Origin: an uncultured Fulvivirga sp.
GTDB taxonomy: Bacteria > Bacteroidota > Bacteroidia > Cytophagales > Cyclobacteriaceae
Direction of reading: 5' to 3'
NCBI GenBank assembly: GCA_947500555.1
Contig: CANMSE010000001.1
Coordinates: 1 to 64,000, forward strand
Length of the DNA: 64,000 nucleotides
Part shown: positions 8,089 to 16,658 of the stretch, in pieces
How the letters are laid out: each line of letters starts with the position of its first letter
Numbering within the stretch: the first letter of the stretch is position 1
The notes under the pieces: model-generated
Databases searched by the model: none
What the model was told of the DNA's origin: nothing
The model's input: only the letters and a program-made list of their open reading frames with translations
Translations under genes and position numbers: made by a program

Positions 8089-8943
8089 ATGACAAAGACG
8101 ATAGATACATTGGTCAAACATAAAATTGCCATTCAGGGTTATGAAGGCAGTTTTCATCAGATAGCGGCCGAAGGTTATTTCCATGAATCTATTGATATAG
8201 TTCCTTGCAGGTCATTCTCAGAACTAGCACATAAGTGCAGCGATCCGAACCAAATAGATGCTGCAATGATGGCCATAGAAAATTCTATTGCAGGTAGCAT
8301 TCTCTCCAATTACCAATTACTGCAAGAAGAAAATCTACATATTCAAGGAGAGATATATCTACAAATCGGTCAACACCTTATGACATTGCCTGGTCAGAGA
8401 TTGGAAGACATTCAGGAAGTCCGCTCACACCCAATGGCTATCTATCAATGTCGTCAGTTTTTAAGAACTATGTCAAATGCCTCTGTAGTAGAAACTGAAG
8501 ACACTGCACTGAGTGCCAAGCAAGTGAGTGAAGAAAATCTCAAAGGTGTAGCAGCCATAGCCAGTAAAAAGGCAGCTGAACTGTATAATCTGGAAATTCT
8601 AGCAAAGAATATTGAAGCTGTTCATAATAATTATACCCGATTTTTAGTATTAGGCAGGGAGCCTAATGATATTGATAGATCTGCTAATAAAGCTTCATTA
8701 TATTTTGGCGTAAAACATGAACCTGGCAGTTTGGCTAAAGCACTGACCGCTATGGCCGAAGCAAATGTAAACGTTACCAAAATTCAGTCGTTTCCTGTTA
8801 TCAAAAAAGAATGGGAGTATTACTTTCATTTGGATGTTGAATTTGATTCATTGAATCAGTATAAAGCTGTTTTGGAAGCAATAGAAACCAACAGCAACAG
8901 GCTGCGAGTATTAGGTGTTTATAAAAAAGGTGTAACCCTATGA
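8089..8943 (+). CDS. pheA: Prephenate dehydratase
   Basis: Converts prephenate to phenylpyruvate, the committed step to phenylalanine. The protein (284 residues from the ATG at 8089) has the YEGSFHQIAAEGYF opening, the MMAIENSIAGS active-site segment, the GVAAIASKKAAELY loop and the NYTRF motif, followed by a C-terminal ACT domain (KHEPGSLAKAL, about residues 205-280) that normally binds phenylalanine for feedback control. The ATG at 8089 is preferred over an in-frame TTG at 8065 because a purine-rich AAAGGAAG precedes it and the family starts here. First structural gene after the attenuator; its stop overlaps the next start by four bases. Confidence 0.95.
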   Translation: MTKTIDTLVKHKIAIQGYEGSFHQIAAEGYFHESIDIVPCRSFSELAHKCSDPNQIDAAMMAIENSIAGSILSNYQLLQEENLHIQGEIYLQIGQHLMTLPGQRLEDIQEVRSHPMAIYQCRQFLRTMSNASVVETEDTALSAKQVSEENLKGVAAIASKKAAELYNLEILAKNIEAVHNNYTRFLVLGREPNDIDRSANKASLYFGVKHEPGSLAKALTAMAEANVNVTKIQSFPVIKKEWEYYFHLDVEFDSLNQYKAVLEAIETNSNRLRVLGVYKKGVTL

Positions 8944-10103
8944 TACAAGTCGCAGATAGAATAGGAAACGTTGAGGAATATTACTTCTCCAGGAAGTTGA
9001 GAGAAATCGCTGGATTAAGAAATGAGGGGAAAGATATAATCAATCTTGGAATAGGAAGTCCGGACTTACCCCCGCATCCTTCTGTTATAAATAAACTGAA
9101 TAATACAGCTCAGAATGATGGAGTCCATAGCTACCAAAGCTATAAAGGCATTCCTGAGTTAAGACAAGCATTTTCAAACTGGTACAATAGGCATTATAAC
9201 GTTTCAATTGATCCTGAAAATGAAATCTTACCGCTGATCGGGTCGAAGGAAGGTATCATGCACATTTCCATGACCTATCTAAATGCGGGTGATGAAGTAT
9301 TGGTTCCCAATCCGGGCTATCCGGCATACTCGGCCACAGCTAAATTGACCGGGGCAACCTGCCGTCATTACGAGTTGCAGTCCACTAAAAACTGGCAGCC
9401 TGATTTGGAAGAGCTTGCGAAAAGTGACTTATCCAAAGTGAAATTAATGTGGGTTAACTATCCCAATATGCCCACAGGTGCGAATGCCGCTACCACTCTT
9501 TTTAAAGAACTGCAAGCATTTGGCGAGGCTCATGAAATTCTGATCTGCAATGACAATCCTTACAGCTTTATACTTAATGAGGAGCCATTAAGTTTCTTAA
9601 GTGTTGGAATATCAGCGCATACATTGGAATTAAACTCTTTAAGTAAATCTCATAATATGGCTGGCTGGCGTGTGGGAATGATAGCTGCTCAAAAGCAACA
9701 TATCGATAACATATTACGATTTAAAAGTAATATGGACTCCGGTATGTTTTTACCGGTACAGCAAGCTGCTATTGAAGCGCTTGGTCTGTCTACAGATTGG
9801 TACGAAAACCAAAATAAGTTGTATAAGCAACGTAGAAATGTTGTCTATCAAATTATGGATGAACTGCATTGCATCTATGATAAAAGTCAAGTAGGCATGT
9901 TTGTATGGGCAAAAGTAAACTCAAAAATCAGCCATGTGGCTGATTGGATAGACTCCATTATGTACAAGGCAGAAGTATTCATTACACCAGGGTTCATTTT
10001 TGGTGATCAAGGTGATCGATACATTCGAATTTCACTTTGTGCTGATGAATCAGTTTTTAAGGAAGCATTAAATAGAATAAAGATTAATAAAAATAAAATA
10101 TGA
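8940..10103 (+). CDS. PLP-dependent class I/II aminotransferase (aromatic amino acids)
   Basis: A 387-residue fold-type I aminotransferase. Visible landmarks are the substrate region NLGIGSPDLPPHPSV, the NPGYPAYSA loop, NYPNMPTGA (cofactor-binding Asn), and the SLSKSHNMAGWRVG segment with the PLP-binding lysine and downstream arginine. Placed between prephenate dehydratase and prephenate dehydrogenase with four-base overlaps on both sides, it most likely transaminates phenylpyruvate and 4-hydroxyphenylpyruvate to Phe and Tyr. The specificity is inferred from the operon; by sequence alone an aspartate or diaminopimelate-type enzyme cannot be excluded. Confidence 0.9.
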   Translation: MIQVADRIGNVEEYYFSRKLREIAGLRNEGKDIINLGIGSPDLPPHPSVINKLNNTAQNDGVHSYQSYKGIPELRQAFSNWYNRHYNVSIDPENEILPLIGSKEGIMHISMTYLNAGDEVLVPNPGYPAYSATAKLTGATCRHYELQSTKNWQPDLEELAKSDLSKVKLMWVNYPNMPTGANAATTLFKELQAFGEAHEILICNDNPYSFILNEEPLSFLSVGISAHTLELNSLSKSHNMAGWRVGMIAAQKQHIDNILRFKSNMDSGMFLPVQQAAIEALGLSTDWYENQNKLYKQRRNVVYQIMDELHCIYDKSQVGMFVWAKVNSKISHVADWIDSIMYKAEVFITPGFIFGDQGDRYIRISLCADESVFKEALNRIKINKNKI

Positions 10104-10984
10104 TAGTTACGGTAATAGGAACAGGCCTGATTGGTGGTTCAATGGCATTGGACCTAAAGAAGCGAAAAGTGGCCACTAAAGTGCTTGGTGTAGACAAAGA
10201 TCAAACCCACCTGGATAAGGCGTTGGAGATGGGCATAATTGAGGAAGCCAGGGAACTAGAGGAAGCTGTAAGTACTTCTGACCTCGTAATATTAGCCATT
10301 CCGGTAGATCATGCCCCTCAGGTGTTGAACACTATTTTGGATAATCTCAACCCAGATGCAACAGTCATAGATGTTGGGTCCATAAAAGCCAATATATGCG
10401 CTGCTGCAGACCTACATTCTAAAAGAGAACAATTCGTAGCGTGTCACCCAATGGCCGGAACAGAGTTCTCAGGTCCTGATGCCGCTCATTATTACCTATT
10501 TGACGGTAAGGCCAATGTGATCTGTGATGCAGAAAAAAGCAGCAAGAATGCTCTCAGCACAGTAGAAACTGTTTTCAATGCACTGAAAATGAATAGCATT
10601 CATATGAATGCCGTGGAGCATGATCGCCATATCGCTTATGTATCTCACCTTTCTCATATTACCTCTTTCACACTTGGATTGACGGTCCTGGATATTGAGA
10701 AGGATGAAAAAAGTATTTTCAATATGGCCAGTACGGGTTTTGCCTCCACCGTGCGTTTAGCAAAGAGTTCACCTGATATGTGGGCTCCAATCTTCCATGA
10801 AAATAAAGAGAACCTTGTCACTGCCATTGATGCCTATATGGAAAAGTTGCAGGCCTTCAAAAAGATGATTCAGGATGAACAACAAGATGGTACTCATGCT
10901 AATATCGCTTCGGCAAACGAGATAAAAAGAATATTAGAAGGTATTGAACTAAGAGGAAAAGAAGCTACTTTAAATACATTGTAA
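10100..10984 (+). CDS. tyrA: Prephenate dehydrogenase
   Basis: Oxidatively decarboxylates prephenate to 4-hydroxyphenylpyruvate for tyrosine synthesis. The 294-residue protein opens with a Rossmann motif VIGTGLIGGSMA (about residues 4-15), has an acidic VDKD at the end of strand 2 (NAD preference), then the conserved CHPMAGTEFSGP segment and the helical dimerisation domain with YVSHLSHITSF. No fused chorismate mutase or ACT domain is present; the mutase is supplied by the next gene. Start overlaps the aminotransferase stop by four bases, and the next ATG (10984) overlaps its own stop. Confidence 0.95.
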   Translation: MIVTVIGTGLIGGSMALDLKKRKVATKVLGVDKDQTHLDKALEMGIIEEARELEEAVSTSDLVILAIPVDHAPQVLNTILDNLNPDATVIDVGSIKANICAAADLHSKREQFVACHPMAGTEFSGPDAAHYYLFDGKANVICDAEKSSKNALSTVETVFNALKMNSIHMNAVEHDRHIAYVSHLSHITSFTLGLTVLDIEKDEKSIFNMASTGFASTVRLAKSSPDMWAPIFHENKENLVTAIDAYMEKLQAFKKMIQDEQQDGTHANIASANEIKRILEGIELRGKEATLNTL

Positions 10985-12072
10985 TGGAAGCACTTAAAAA
11001 TTTACCCCCTATGACAGAATGGTTTCCTGACCTAAAGAGACCGATAGTAATTAGCGGCCCATGTAGTGCCGAAACGGAAGAACAGGTATTGGAAACTTGC
11101 AAAAGATTAGCAGCCACTGGTACGGTTGATATGCTACGTGCAGGTATATGGAAACCACGAACGAGGCCCAACAACTTCGAAGGTATCGGTAGCATTGGGT
11201 TGAAATGGCTTCATAAAGCCAAGGTGGCTACGGGTTTACCTATAACCACAGAAGTAGCTACTGCCGCTCATGTTCAGGAAGCATTAAAACACGGAGTAGA
11301 TGTCCTATGGATTGGAGCAAGAACTACTGTAAACCCCTTCTCAGTTCAGGAAGTGGCTGACGCTCTGAAGGGAGTGGATATTCCGGTTCTAATTAAAAAT
11401 CCCATCAATGCAGATCTTGATTTATGGATTGGTGCGATCGAAAGAGTTCAGCAGGCTGGTGTTAGTCAGATTGGAGCAATACATCGTGGTTTTGCAAAAT
11501 ATGGTGAAAAACAGTACCGAAATGCTCCTCAATGGCAGTTACCAATCGAACTAAAAAGGCGCTTTCCTAATCTACCCATGATCTGCGACCCTAGTCATAT
11601 ATGTGGTAATCGACATATGTTACAAGAAGTATCTCAGGAAGCACTAGATCTCAATTATGATGGTGTCATGATAGAATCTCACATTGATCCGGACAATGCA
11701 TGGAGTGATGCCAAACAACAGGTAGTGCCGGAAAGAGTAGCTGAAATGATCAATGATCTGGTACTTCGAAATAACTTACCTCAAAACGGAGAAGCTTCCG
11801 GCTTATCCGCTTTTCGTAATCAGATCGATTTATATGATCAGGAGATTATGAATTTATTTGCACAACGAATGGGTGTAGCTCAGAAAATTGGTGAGTTTAA
11901 AAAGGAAAATAACATGTCCATTCTGCAGACTAAACGCTGGGAAGAAATACTGGGCAACGCTTTTAAAAAAGGTCGAAAATTAGGTCTTAGTGAAGCCTTT
12001 ATTGAAAAATACCTTAAAGCGGTACACCAGGAATCCATCGATCAACAGAATGCTGTGATGAATAAGAAGTAA
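10984..12072 (+). CDS. Bifunctional DAHP synthase / chorismate mutase
   Basis: Combines the first step of the shikimate pathway with the branch-point conversion of chorismate to prephenate. Residues about 1-260 form a DAHP/KDO8P synthase barrel (VISGPCSAE, AGIWKPRTRPNNFEG, IGARTTVNPFSVQE, ICDPSHICG). Residues about 270-355 form an AroQ-type chorismate mutase (FRNQIDLYDQEIMNLFAQRM, VAQKIGEFKKEN). This N-synthase, C-mutase order is usual in Bacteroidota. It is the last gene of the attenuated operon, so control of the leader sets both carbon entry and the final Phe/Tyr steps. The fused mutase is thought to confer feedback control in relatives. Confidence 0.95.
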   Translation: MEALKNLPPMTEWFPDLKRPIVISGPCSAETEEQVLETCKRLAATGTVDMLRAGIWKPRTRPNNFEGIGSIGLKWLHKAKVATGLPITTEVATAAHVQEALKHGVDVLWIGARTTVNPFSVQEVADALKGVDIPVLIKNPINADLDLWIGAIERVQQAGVSQIGAIHRGFAKYGEKQYRNAPQWQLPIELKRRFPNLPMICDPSHICGNRHMLQEVSQEALDLNYDGVMIESHIDPDNAWSDAKQQVVPERVAEMINDLVLRNNLPQNGEASGLSAFRNQIDLYDQEIMNLFAQRMGVAQKIGEFKKENNMSILQTKRWEEILGNAFKKGRKLGLSEAFIEKYLKAVHQESIDQQNAVMNKK

Positions 12073-12142
12073 AGTCTACCTAATACTTGTATGATCTGAA
12101 ACTCTATACTGTGATATAGCAGTTATTTGTATATTGTAATTG

Positions 12143-13399
12143 ATGGATACAGAGAAATCGTTTAAAGAGCTCGCTGATCACTTTTTCAGAAAGGAATATG
12201 GAAAAATAGTATCTGTCATCACGGGATATCTTGGTACAGATCACGTTGAGACAGCCGAAGATATAGTACAGGAGGCTCTTCTCAATGCTTATCATAGCTG
12301 GCAACATAAAGGGATTCCGGAAAATCCACAAGCCTGGTTGTATACTGCAGCCAAAAATCTGACCCTTAATAGTCTAAAAAGAGGAAAGTACGCTGAGACC
12401 TACAAGAAAAGTATTAGAGGTAAAGAGGCTAAATCAATTGAGCTTGAGTTTACTGATCAATTGATAAAAGATGAACAGCTAAGAATGATGTTCGTCTGTT
12501 GTGATTCATCTATTGCCGAAAATTCACAAATAACTTTAATCCTCAAAATTCTCTGTGGGTTTAGCATTACAGAAATAGCCAATGTCTTTTTTACTTCCAA
12601 AGAAACCATCAATAAACGATTGGTCAGAGGTCGTAAACAACTACGCGATAATCCTATTTCTTTCGAGCACTTGGAAAATATAAAGGATACCCTTCCTATC
12701 GTACTCAAAACCATTTACCTCCTCTTTACTGAAGGCTACAGCCCTTCACAAAAAGATGAGTTGATACGATATGATCTTTGCCTGGAAGCCATAAGATTAG
12801 GAGAGCTTTTGATTTCCAATGATCTAATCACTGATAAAGCTGATAGTTATTCATTACTCGCCTTGATGTATTTTAATGCCTCTCGTTTTGATGCTCGCAT
12901 GAATGACGACAACATGATTGTTGAGCTTGAGCAACAGGATCGAAGTAAATGGAATAAATCCTTTGTTAATAAAGGTTCTCAATATCTTCAATATGCCATG
13001 GAAGGGAACAGAACTTCTATCTACCTTATTCTCGCCACTATTTCTGCTAATCACTGTGTTGCAGCTAGTTTCAACAAGACGAATTGGGTGCAAATCTTAT
13101 CCTTATATGACGACCTTATCGCTATCGAGGACTCCCCAATTGCCAGGTTAAATAGAGCCGTAGCTCTGGCCAAAGTAAAAGGAAATGATTTGGCCGTTGA
13201 CGAATTGATAGATCTTGAAACTCAATCAGATATCGGCTCATACTATCTTTTTCACACCACTTTGGGTTATTTATATAAAGAGGGGAATGAAGATAAAAAA
13301 GCTATTTTAAGTTATCAAAAGGCCATTTCTCTCACTACCAATGAGCGTGACAAAAAGCTAATTCAAAAAAAGTTAATGGATGTTGTCCCTATTCTCTGA
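12143..13399 (+). CDS. ECF42-like RNA polymerase sigma factor with TPR-type C terminus
   Basis: A 418-residue sigma factor. Region 2 (about residues 10-85) has the ETAEDIVQEALLNAYHSW motif and PQAWLYTAAKN. Region 4 (about 125-175) has FSITEIANVFFTSKETINKRLVRGRKQL. A further 240 residues of helical repeats follow (LFTEGYSP, DLCLEAIRLGELL, ALMYFNASRFDAR, HTTLGYLYKEG), typical of the ECF42 group, where the extension replaces a separate anti-sigma factor. The next gene encodes a DGPF/YCII protein, the recognised neighbour of ECF42 sigma factors. The start is the ATG at 12143; a TTG lies directly before it. No anti-sigma gene is visible. Group assignment is from layout and context. Confidence 0.9.
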   Translation: MDTEKSFKELADHFFRKEYGKIVSVITGYLGTDHVETAEDIVQEALLNAYHSWQHKGIPENPQAWLYTAAKNLTLNSLKRGKYAETYKKSIRGKEAKSIELEFTDQLIKDEQLRMMFVCCDSSIAENSQITLILKILCGFSITEIANVFFTSKETINKRLVRGRKQLRDNPISFEHLENIKDTLPIVLKTIYLLFTEGYSPSQKDELIRYDLCLEAIRLGELLISNDLITDKADSYSLLALMYFNASRFDARMNDDNMIVELEQQDRSKWNKSFVNKGSQYLQYAMEGNRTSIYLILATISANHCVAASFNKTNWVQILSLYDDLIAIEDSPIARLNRAVALAKVKGNDLAVDELIDLETQSDIGSYYLFHTTLGYLYKEGNEDKKAILSYQKAISLTTNERDKKLIQKKLMDVVPIL

Positions 13400-13444
13400 T
13401 CTCAGTTTTTGTAGGGGTATATTATTCATTTAAAATATTAAATC

Positions 13445-13801
13445 ATGAAAGAGTTTTTATTATTAATTAAAAGCGAAGAAGAGCCAAAGGCCGATTTATC
13501 TCCAGAGCAATTGCAGCAGCATATAGAAAAAGTAGGCAGCTTCATTAAGCGACTAACTGAAGAAGGGAGAATGAAATCTGCCCAGCCATTGGAAATGGAG
13601 GGGAGAATTTTGTCGTACAAAAACGGACAAATTGTTGATGGTCCATACAATGAGACCAAGGAGATTGTCTCTGGGTACTATCATCTACTAGCCAAAGATT
13701 TAGACGAAGCTATTGAAATTGCTAAAGGCGACCCACGCTTTGAAGAAGGTATTTGGAGAATGGAAGTCCGCCCTATTAAAAAGGTGACAGGTATCAATTA
13801 G
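13445..13801 (+). CDS. DGPF/YCII-family protein, partner of the ECF42-like sigma factor
   Basis: A 118-residue small alpha/beta protein of the YCII-related DGPF family, with the motif VDGPYNETKEIVSGYY (DGPF read as DGPY here) and an opening KEFLLLIKSEEEP. Members form ferredoxin-like dimers and are habitual neighbours and likely targets of ECF42 sigma factors; their biochemical role is not established. It starts 46 bases after the sigma gene, enough for its own promoter, and is followed by a terminator at 13811, so the pair forms a closed unit. Confidence 0.9.
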   Translation: MKEFLLLIKSEEEPKADLSPEQLQQHIEKVGSFIKRLTEEGRMKSAQPLEMEGRILSYKNGQIVDGPYNETKEIVSGYYHLLAKDLDEAIEIAKGDPRFEEGIWRMEVRPIKKVTGIN

Positions 13802-13810
13802 AATTCATTA

Positions 13811-13843
13811 AGGGGTTGCAACTCTTTGCGGCCTCTTTTTTTT
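13811..13843 (+). terminator. Rho-independent terminator after the DGPF gene
   Basis: An 11-bp stem with G-U pairs, AGGGGTTGCAA (13811-13821) with TTGCGGCCTCT (13826-13836), loop CTCT, then seven further Ts. It starts ten bases after the stop codon. Confidence 0.75.
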
Positions 13844-13901
13844 ACACTTGCAAAGTGGGTGCGTATCAGATAGCTTTATTGAAAATAAGCTCACCCTCCA
13901 C

Positions 13902-14318
13902 ATGAAAGACATATTCAAAACCTATCGCCCTGATGGATTTAGCACCGTAAATGGTTATTTATTTGTGGAAAATCCTGTTGAAGAAATTGATTTCCTTAAG
14001 TCTGCCTTTTATGCCGAAGAGATCGGACGTACAATCAATCCAAATGATGAAACCATTGCCAATTGCATTTTAAAGATTGGCGATTCTTGTTTTATGATTA
14101 GTCAGGCCAACGGGCCATTCCTTAATATGCGTGCTGCCTTTTATCTATTTGTTGATGATGTTGACGAAATTCATAAACGGGCGTTAGAGTATGGAGCAAT
14201 AGTAGAATTTGACCCCGCAGATATGGATTATGGCGACCGACAGTCTGGTGTTGTAGACCCTAGTGGTAACTACTGGTGGATTTCAAAAAGACTGGTTCAG
14301 AACGGTTATCAAGACTAG
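13902..14318 (+). CDS. VOC-superfamily (glyoxalase/PhnB-like) protein
   Basis: A 138-residue single-domain vicinal oxygen chelate protein of the PhnB-like type, from the ATG at 13902. It shows two beta-alpha-beta-beta-beta units: VNGYLFVENPVEEIDFLKSAF, then AAFYLFVDDVDEIHKRALEYGA, ending in DRQSGVVDPSGNYWWISKR, the usual C-terminal motif. A longer frame opens at a TTG upstream, but it would run into the preceding terminator region, so the ATG is preferred. Metal-binding residues are not certain and the substrate is unknown. Similar small VOC proteins often travel with DGPF proteins. Confidence 0.85.
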   Translation: MKDIFKTYRPDGFSTVNGYLFVENPVEEIDFLKSAFYAEEIGRTINPNDETIANCILKIGDSCFMISQANGPFLNMRAAFYLFVDDVDEIHKRALEYGAIVEFDPADMDYGDRQSGVVDPSGNYWWISKRLVQNGYQD

Positions 14319-14479
14319 TGAGCAGCCCTTCTTTTCATCTCCAAAATTGCAACTATTTATATAATTTTTTAACTATTTTAGTATTCATCCGTTTTCAAGC
14401 GACAACAAATACCTACAAGCATTTACAAATAAAAAGGTGCTGATAGCCGGATGTTAGTAGCAAAATTTCGAATAAGCAA

Positions 14480-14920
14480 ATGACTCCTGATAATTCAAGA
14501 AAAGTCTACTATTTAGCTACTGATTTTCAATCAAACACACCTGAATCATGGACAATCTTGCTAGATTACATACTCCCAAAGGCAGAATTTATTGAATTCA
14601 ATATTCTCTATAGAACAAAGGAACTTGATTCAATGATTGAACCATTAAGTGATGACATAATTGAGTTTGACAAGAAGAAGTCAAAAATCTACGAAAAGAA
14701 TTATGTCCGCTTTAAAAACTCTCCCAATGTAGAGGAATTTGTTAGAGGTCGTGGGTTCAATGATTGGCTTAACTCACCACTTGAAGACCCTTCATTTTAT
14801 ATTAAGGAAAAGGAAACACTTGCTACTATTACTCATGAGGGAATGGTTATTATGGAACTTCTGGAAAAGACAAGGAGAATGTTTCAAGCGCAAGGTGTTA
14901 ATTTTGAACATAAATATTAA
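14480..14920 (+). CDS. Orphan hypothetical protein, first of the accessory array
   Basis: A 146-residue protein with no signal peptide or membrane segment, rich in acidic and aromatic residues, predicted mixed alpha/beta and cytoplasmic. I do not recognise a family. It begins 23 bases after an ATGTTAGTAG element (14451-14460) and is followed by a hairpin-rich spacer, the arrangement shared by the next three genes. A clean ATG and normal length support coding. Confidence 0.6.
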   Translation: MTPDNSRKVYYLATDFQSNTPESWTILLDYILPKAEFIEFNILYRTKELDSMIEPLSDDIIEFDKKKSKIYEKNYVRFKNSPNVEEFVRGRGFNDWLNSPLEDPSFYIKEKETLATITHEGMVIMELLEKTRRMFQAQGVNFEHKY

Positions 14921-15201
14921 GCTGCTGACAAGCTGTAAAAGCGCATTAGGGCTTCACCGCGCGAAGTCCTAAAATGCTTTAGTGCGGTTCGGCCGCACGT
15001 TTTGGGTCAGTATTTCACATCCACTTTCATCTCTTATCTTGTGGACTACTTGTAATGACGGGGCGTTTCAAGCTGCTTGTATCTCGACCTGCCTCCGGCA
15101 GGTAGGCTAGGTTCTAAACCCAAATCGTGCTAGTTTTATCTCCAGTAAAACAAAAGAACAAACGCGCCTTACAGGGGCGTTACCACACATAAATCGTACT
15201 C
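14921..15201 (+). other. Hairpin-rich spacer 1 of the accessory array
   Basis: 281 bp without a gene. It contains AGGGCTTC/GAAGTCCT (14948-14970), a perfect GTGCGG/CCGCAC hairpin (14982-14998) followed by TTTT that could terminate transcription, and ACCTGCC/GGCAGGT (15087-15103). The ends are related as an inverted pair: CTGTAAAAGCGCATT near the start and AACGCGCCTTACAG near the end. It closes with GGGGCGTTACCACAC, 19-25 bases before the next ATG. Compare integron attC sites, which are also imperfect palindromes ending in GTT; no integrase is in the window. Confidence 0.5.
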
Positions 15202-15705
15202 ATGAATAAATTTATCCTGTTTGGTATTCTAACACTATCAATTCAGCAATTAACGATTGCTCAAGAATCTTCTAAACCCGAAGACCTTTTAAAGGAGTTA
15301 GCTGAACTTCTGGTAACAAACAATAAAACCGAATTCTTAAACAGGTTCAGTCCAACAAAGGAGGATTTGCTTGAATTTTCCTATGGTAAAAAAGCCGATA
15401 AAGTCAAGAAAAAAGAAAAGTCTGGATTTTATGATAGTGTAGAACCTGCAATTGGAATGCTCAAAAATAATCTTAATTCCTCATTTGATTTCGTTTACAA
15501 CAAAGTTACGATAAAGGAGTTTTCTAAGGTCGACTCAATAGAAATAAAAAAATCCACTCAATCCAAGATTGGCGAAACAGACGTGCAGAACTTTTACTTT
15601 GTTATCGCAGACGGTTCAACTGAATTTAAGGTTGAACTTCTAGGACTATATCAAACTTCAAGAGGCTGGATAATTATGACGGATATTGCCCCCGGATATT
15701 TTTAG
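15202..15705 (+). CDS. Orphan secreted hypothetical protein
   Basis: A 167-residue protein with a signal peptide (about residues 1-20, ending TIAQES). The mature region is Lys/Glu-rich in its first half (KKADKVKKKEKSG) and then strand-rich (FYFVIADGSTEFKVELLGLYQTSRGWIIMTDIAPGYF), ending in a pattern reminiscent of small periplasmic NTF2-like or lipocalin-like domains, but I do not recognise the family. It is flanked by an exact 10-bp inverted repeat, GTTACCACAC at 15179-15188 and GTGTGGTAAC at 15719-15728. Confidence 0.65.
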   Translation: MNKFILFGILTLSIQQLTIAQESSKPEDLLKELAELLVTNNKTEFLNRFSPTKEDLLEFSYGKKADKVKKKEKSGFYDSVEPAIGMLKNNLNSSFDFVYNKVTIKEFSKVDSIEIKKSTQSKIGETDVQNFYFVIADGSTEFKVELLGLYQTSRGWIIMTDIAPGYF

Positions 15706-15965
15706 AACGCAGCAAAACGTGTGGTAACATATGCTAGCAAGAATGCGCCAACTGCCACTTTACAGACTTCAGTGCTAACTTCACCATGAATCAGCCGCTG
15801 AGAAACTGAAGTGCTTTCTACTGACTTCTGCTCGCAGGATTTTTCTCCTTTCTAAACGCAGTGCTTTCTGATACTTTGGATGCACCAACAGATTTCACTA
15901 TTTTGCTACTTCAATCCAAGTGTGGGCACACGCCTCATACATAGACGTTACCCTCAATTGGAAAA
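15706..15965 (+). other. Spacer 2 of the accessory array
   Basis: 260 bp without a gene. It opens with AACGTGTGGTAACATATGC and closes with ACATAGACGTTACCC, so GGTAAC and GTTACC face each other across the spacer; ATG of the next gene follows 15 bases after the last GTTA. The interior repeats the words AAGTGCTTTCT and GCAGTGCTTTCTGA and resembles no gene in any frame. Confidence 0.45.
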
Positions 15966-16445
15966 ATGAACATGAAGAAATTTGTACCAATTGCAATAGT
16001 AGTATTCCTAATGATTTTCTTCGGGTTGTTAATCTATGCTTCCTTAACCTCTGATAGTGTAAATGAAATTAAAACAGAACTTACTCAATTGGATGCTGAA
16101 GAAGTAAACTCAGTAATTATTGAACCAGTGAATCTAGATTGGAACATTAATCTAACCCTTGAACCTATAGTCGTAACAGACAATGCACATATTACGCAGC
16201 TGGTGAACGTCTTAAACCAGATTGATTCTGATTATCCAGGACGACCTCTAAATAATGGCTGGGAGGCTTTTCTCAAAATAGAACTAGCAGAAGGAAAAAT
16301 TCGCAAGTTCAAAGTCATTGAGTCCTTTGAAGGGGTTGCCTTGCTTTTTACAAACACAATGGGTCATCCGAAATATTTAATGAACGAACTTGAACCTCTT
16401 TTAGAAGAATTGGCTGAGAATAATGAACCACTTGGAAACCGGTAA
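15966..16445 (+). CDS. Orphan membrane-anchored or secreted hypothetical protein
   Basis: A 159-residue protein with one hydrophobic segment near the N terminus (about residues 8-27), lacking a clear cleavage site, then a soluble domain with ordered strands (SVIIEPVNLDWNINLTLEPIVV, EAFLKIELAEGKIRKFKVIES, VALLFTNTMGHPKYLMNELEPLLEEL). It is predicted to be anchored in the inner membrane facing the periplasm. A second ATG two codons later is an equally good start. No recognised family. Third gene of the accessory array. Confidence 0.6.
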   Translation: MNMKKFVPIAIVVFLMIFFGLLIYASLTSDSVNEIKTELTQLDAEEVNSVIIEPVNLDWNINLTLEPIVVTDNAHITQLVNVLNQIDSDYPGRPLNNGWEAFLKIELAEGKIRKFKVIESFEGVALLFTNTMGHPKYLMNELEPLLEELAENNEPLGNR

Positions 16446-16658
16446 ATGTAGCTAACAAAACCTATGAATGAATGAATGGGTTTCATCGGTCAAGATACCC
16501 GCCCGCCAGCAGGTTTTCACATATTGGAAAGTCCGCCACAAGTAATAAATCTGAAACAAGGTGTGGCTATGTGCTAGATGAGAGGGTTAGTGCTTTCTAA
16601 TTCAACTCATCATAGCTAGTCGTTAATTAAACTAAAGTTGTACCTTAATAAATACAGA
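16446..16658 (+). other. Spacer 3 of the accessory array
   Basis: 213 bp without a gene. It opens TAGCTAACAAAACC and closes CATAGCTAGTCGTTAAT. An imperfect hairpin pairs CTAGATGAG (16574-16582) with CTCAT plus CTAG near 16606-16619, leaving a short bulge. GTGTGGCTATGTGCTAG (16561-16577) resembles GTGTGGTAACATATGCTAG in spacer 2. CCCGCCCGCCAGCAGG occurs at about 16500. Confidence 0.45.

Noticed and set aside
7941..8132. Minus-strand frame of 63 codons across the attenuator
   Set aside because: It lies antisense to the leader terminator and pheA start, and its composition follows from those features; no independent evidence for coding.
14739..14972. Second plus-strand frame inside the orphan gene at 14480
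   Set aside because: It overlaps the main frame and continues into the hairpin-rich spacer; its composition is low-complexity and fits a shadow frame.
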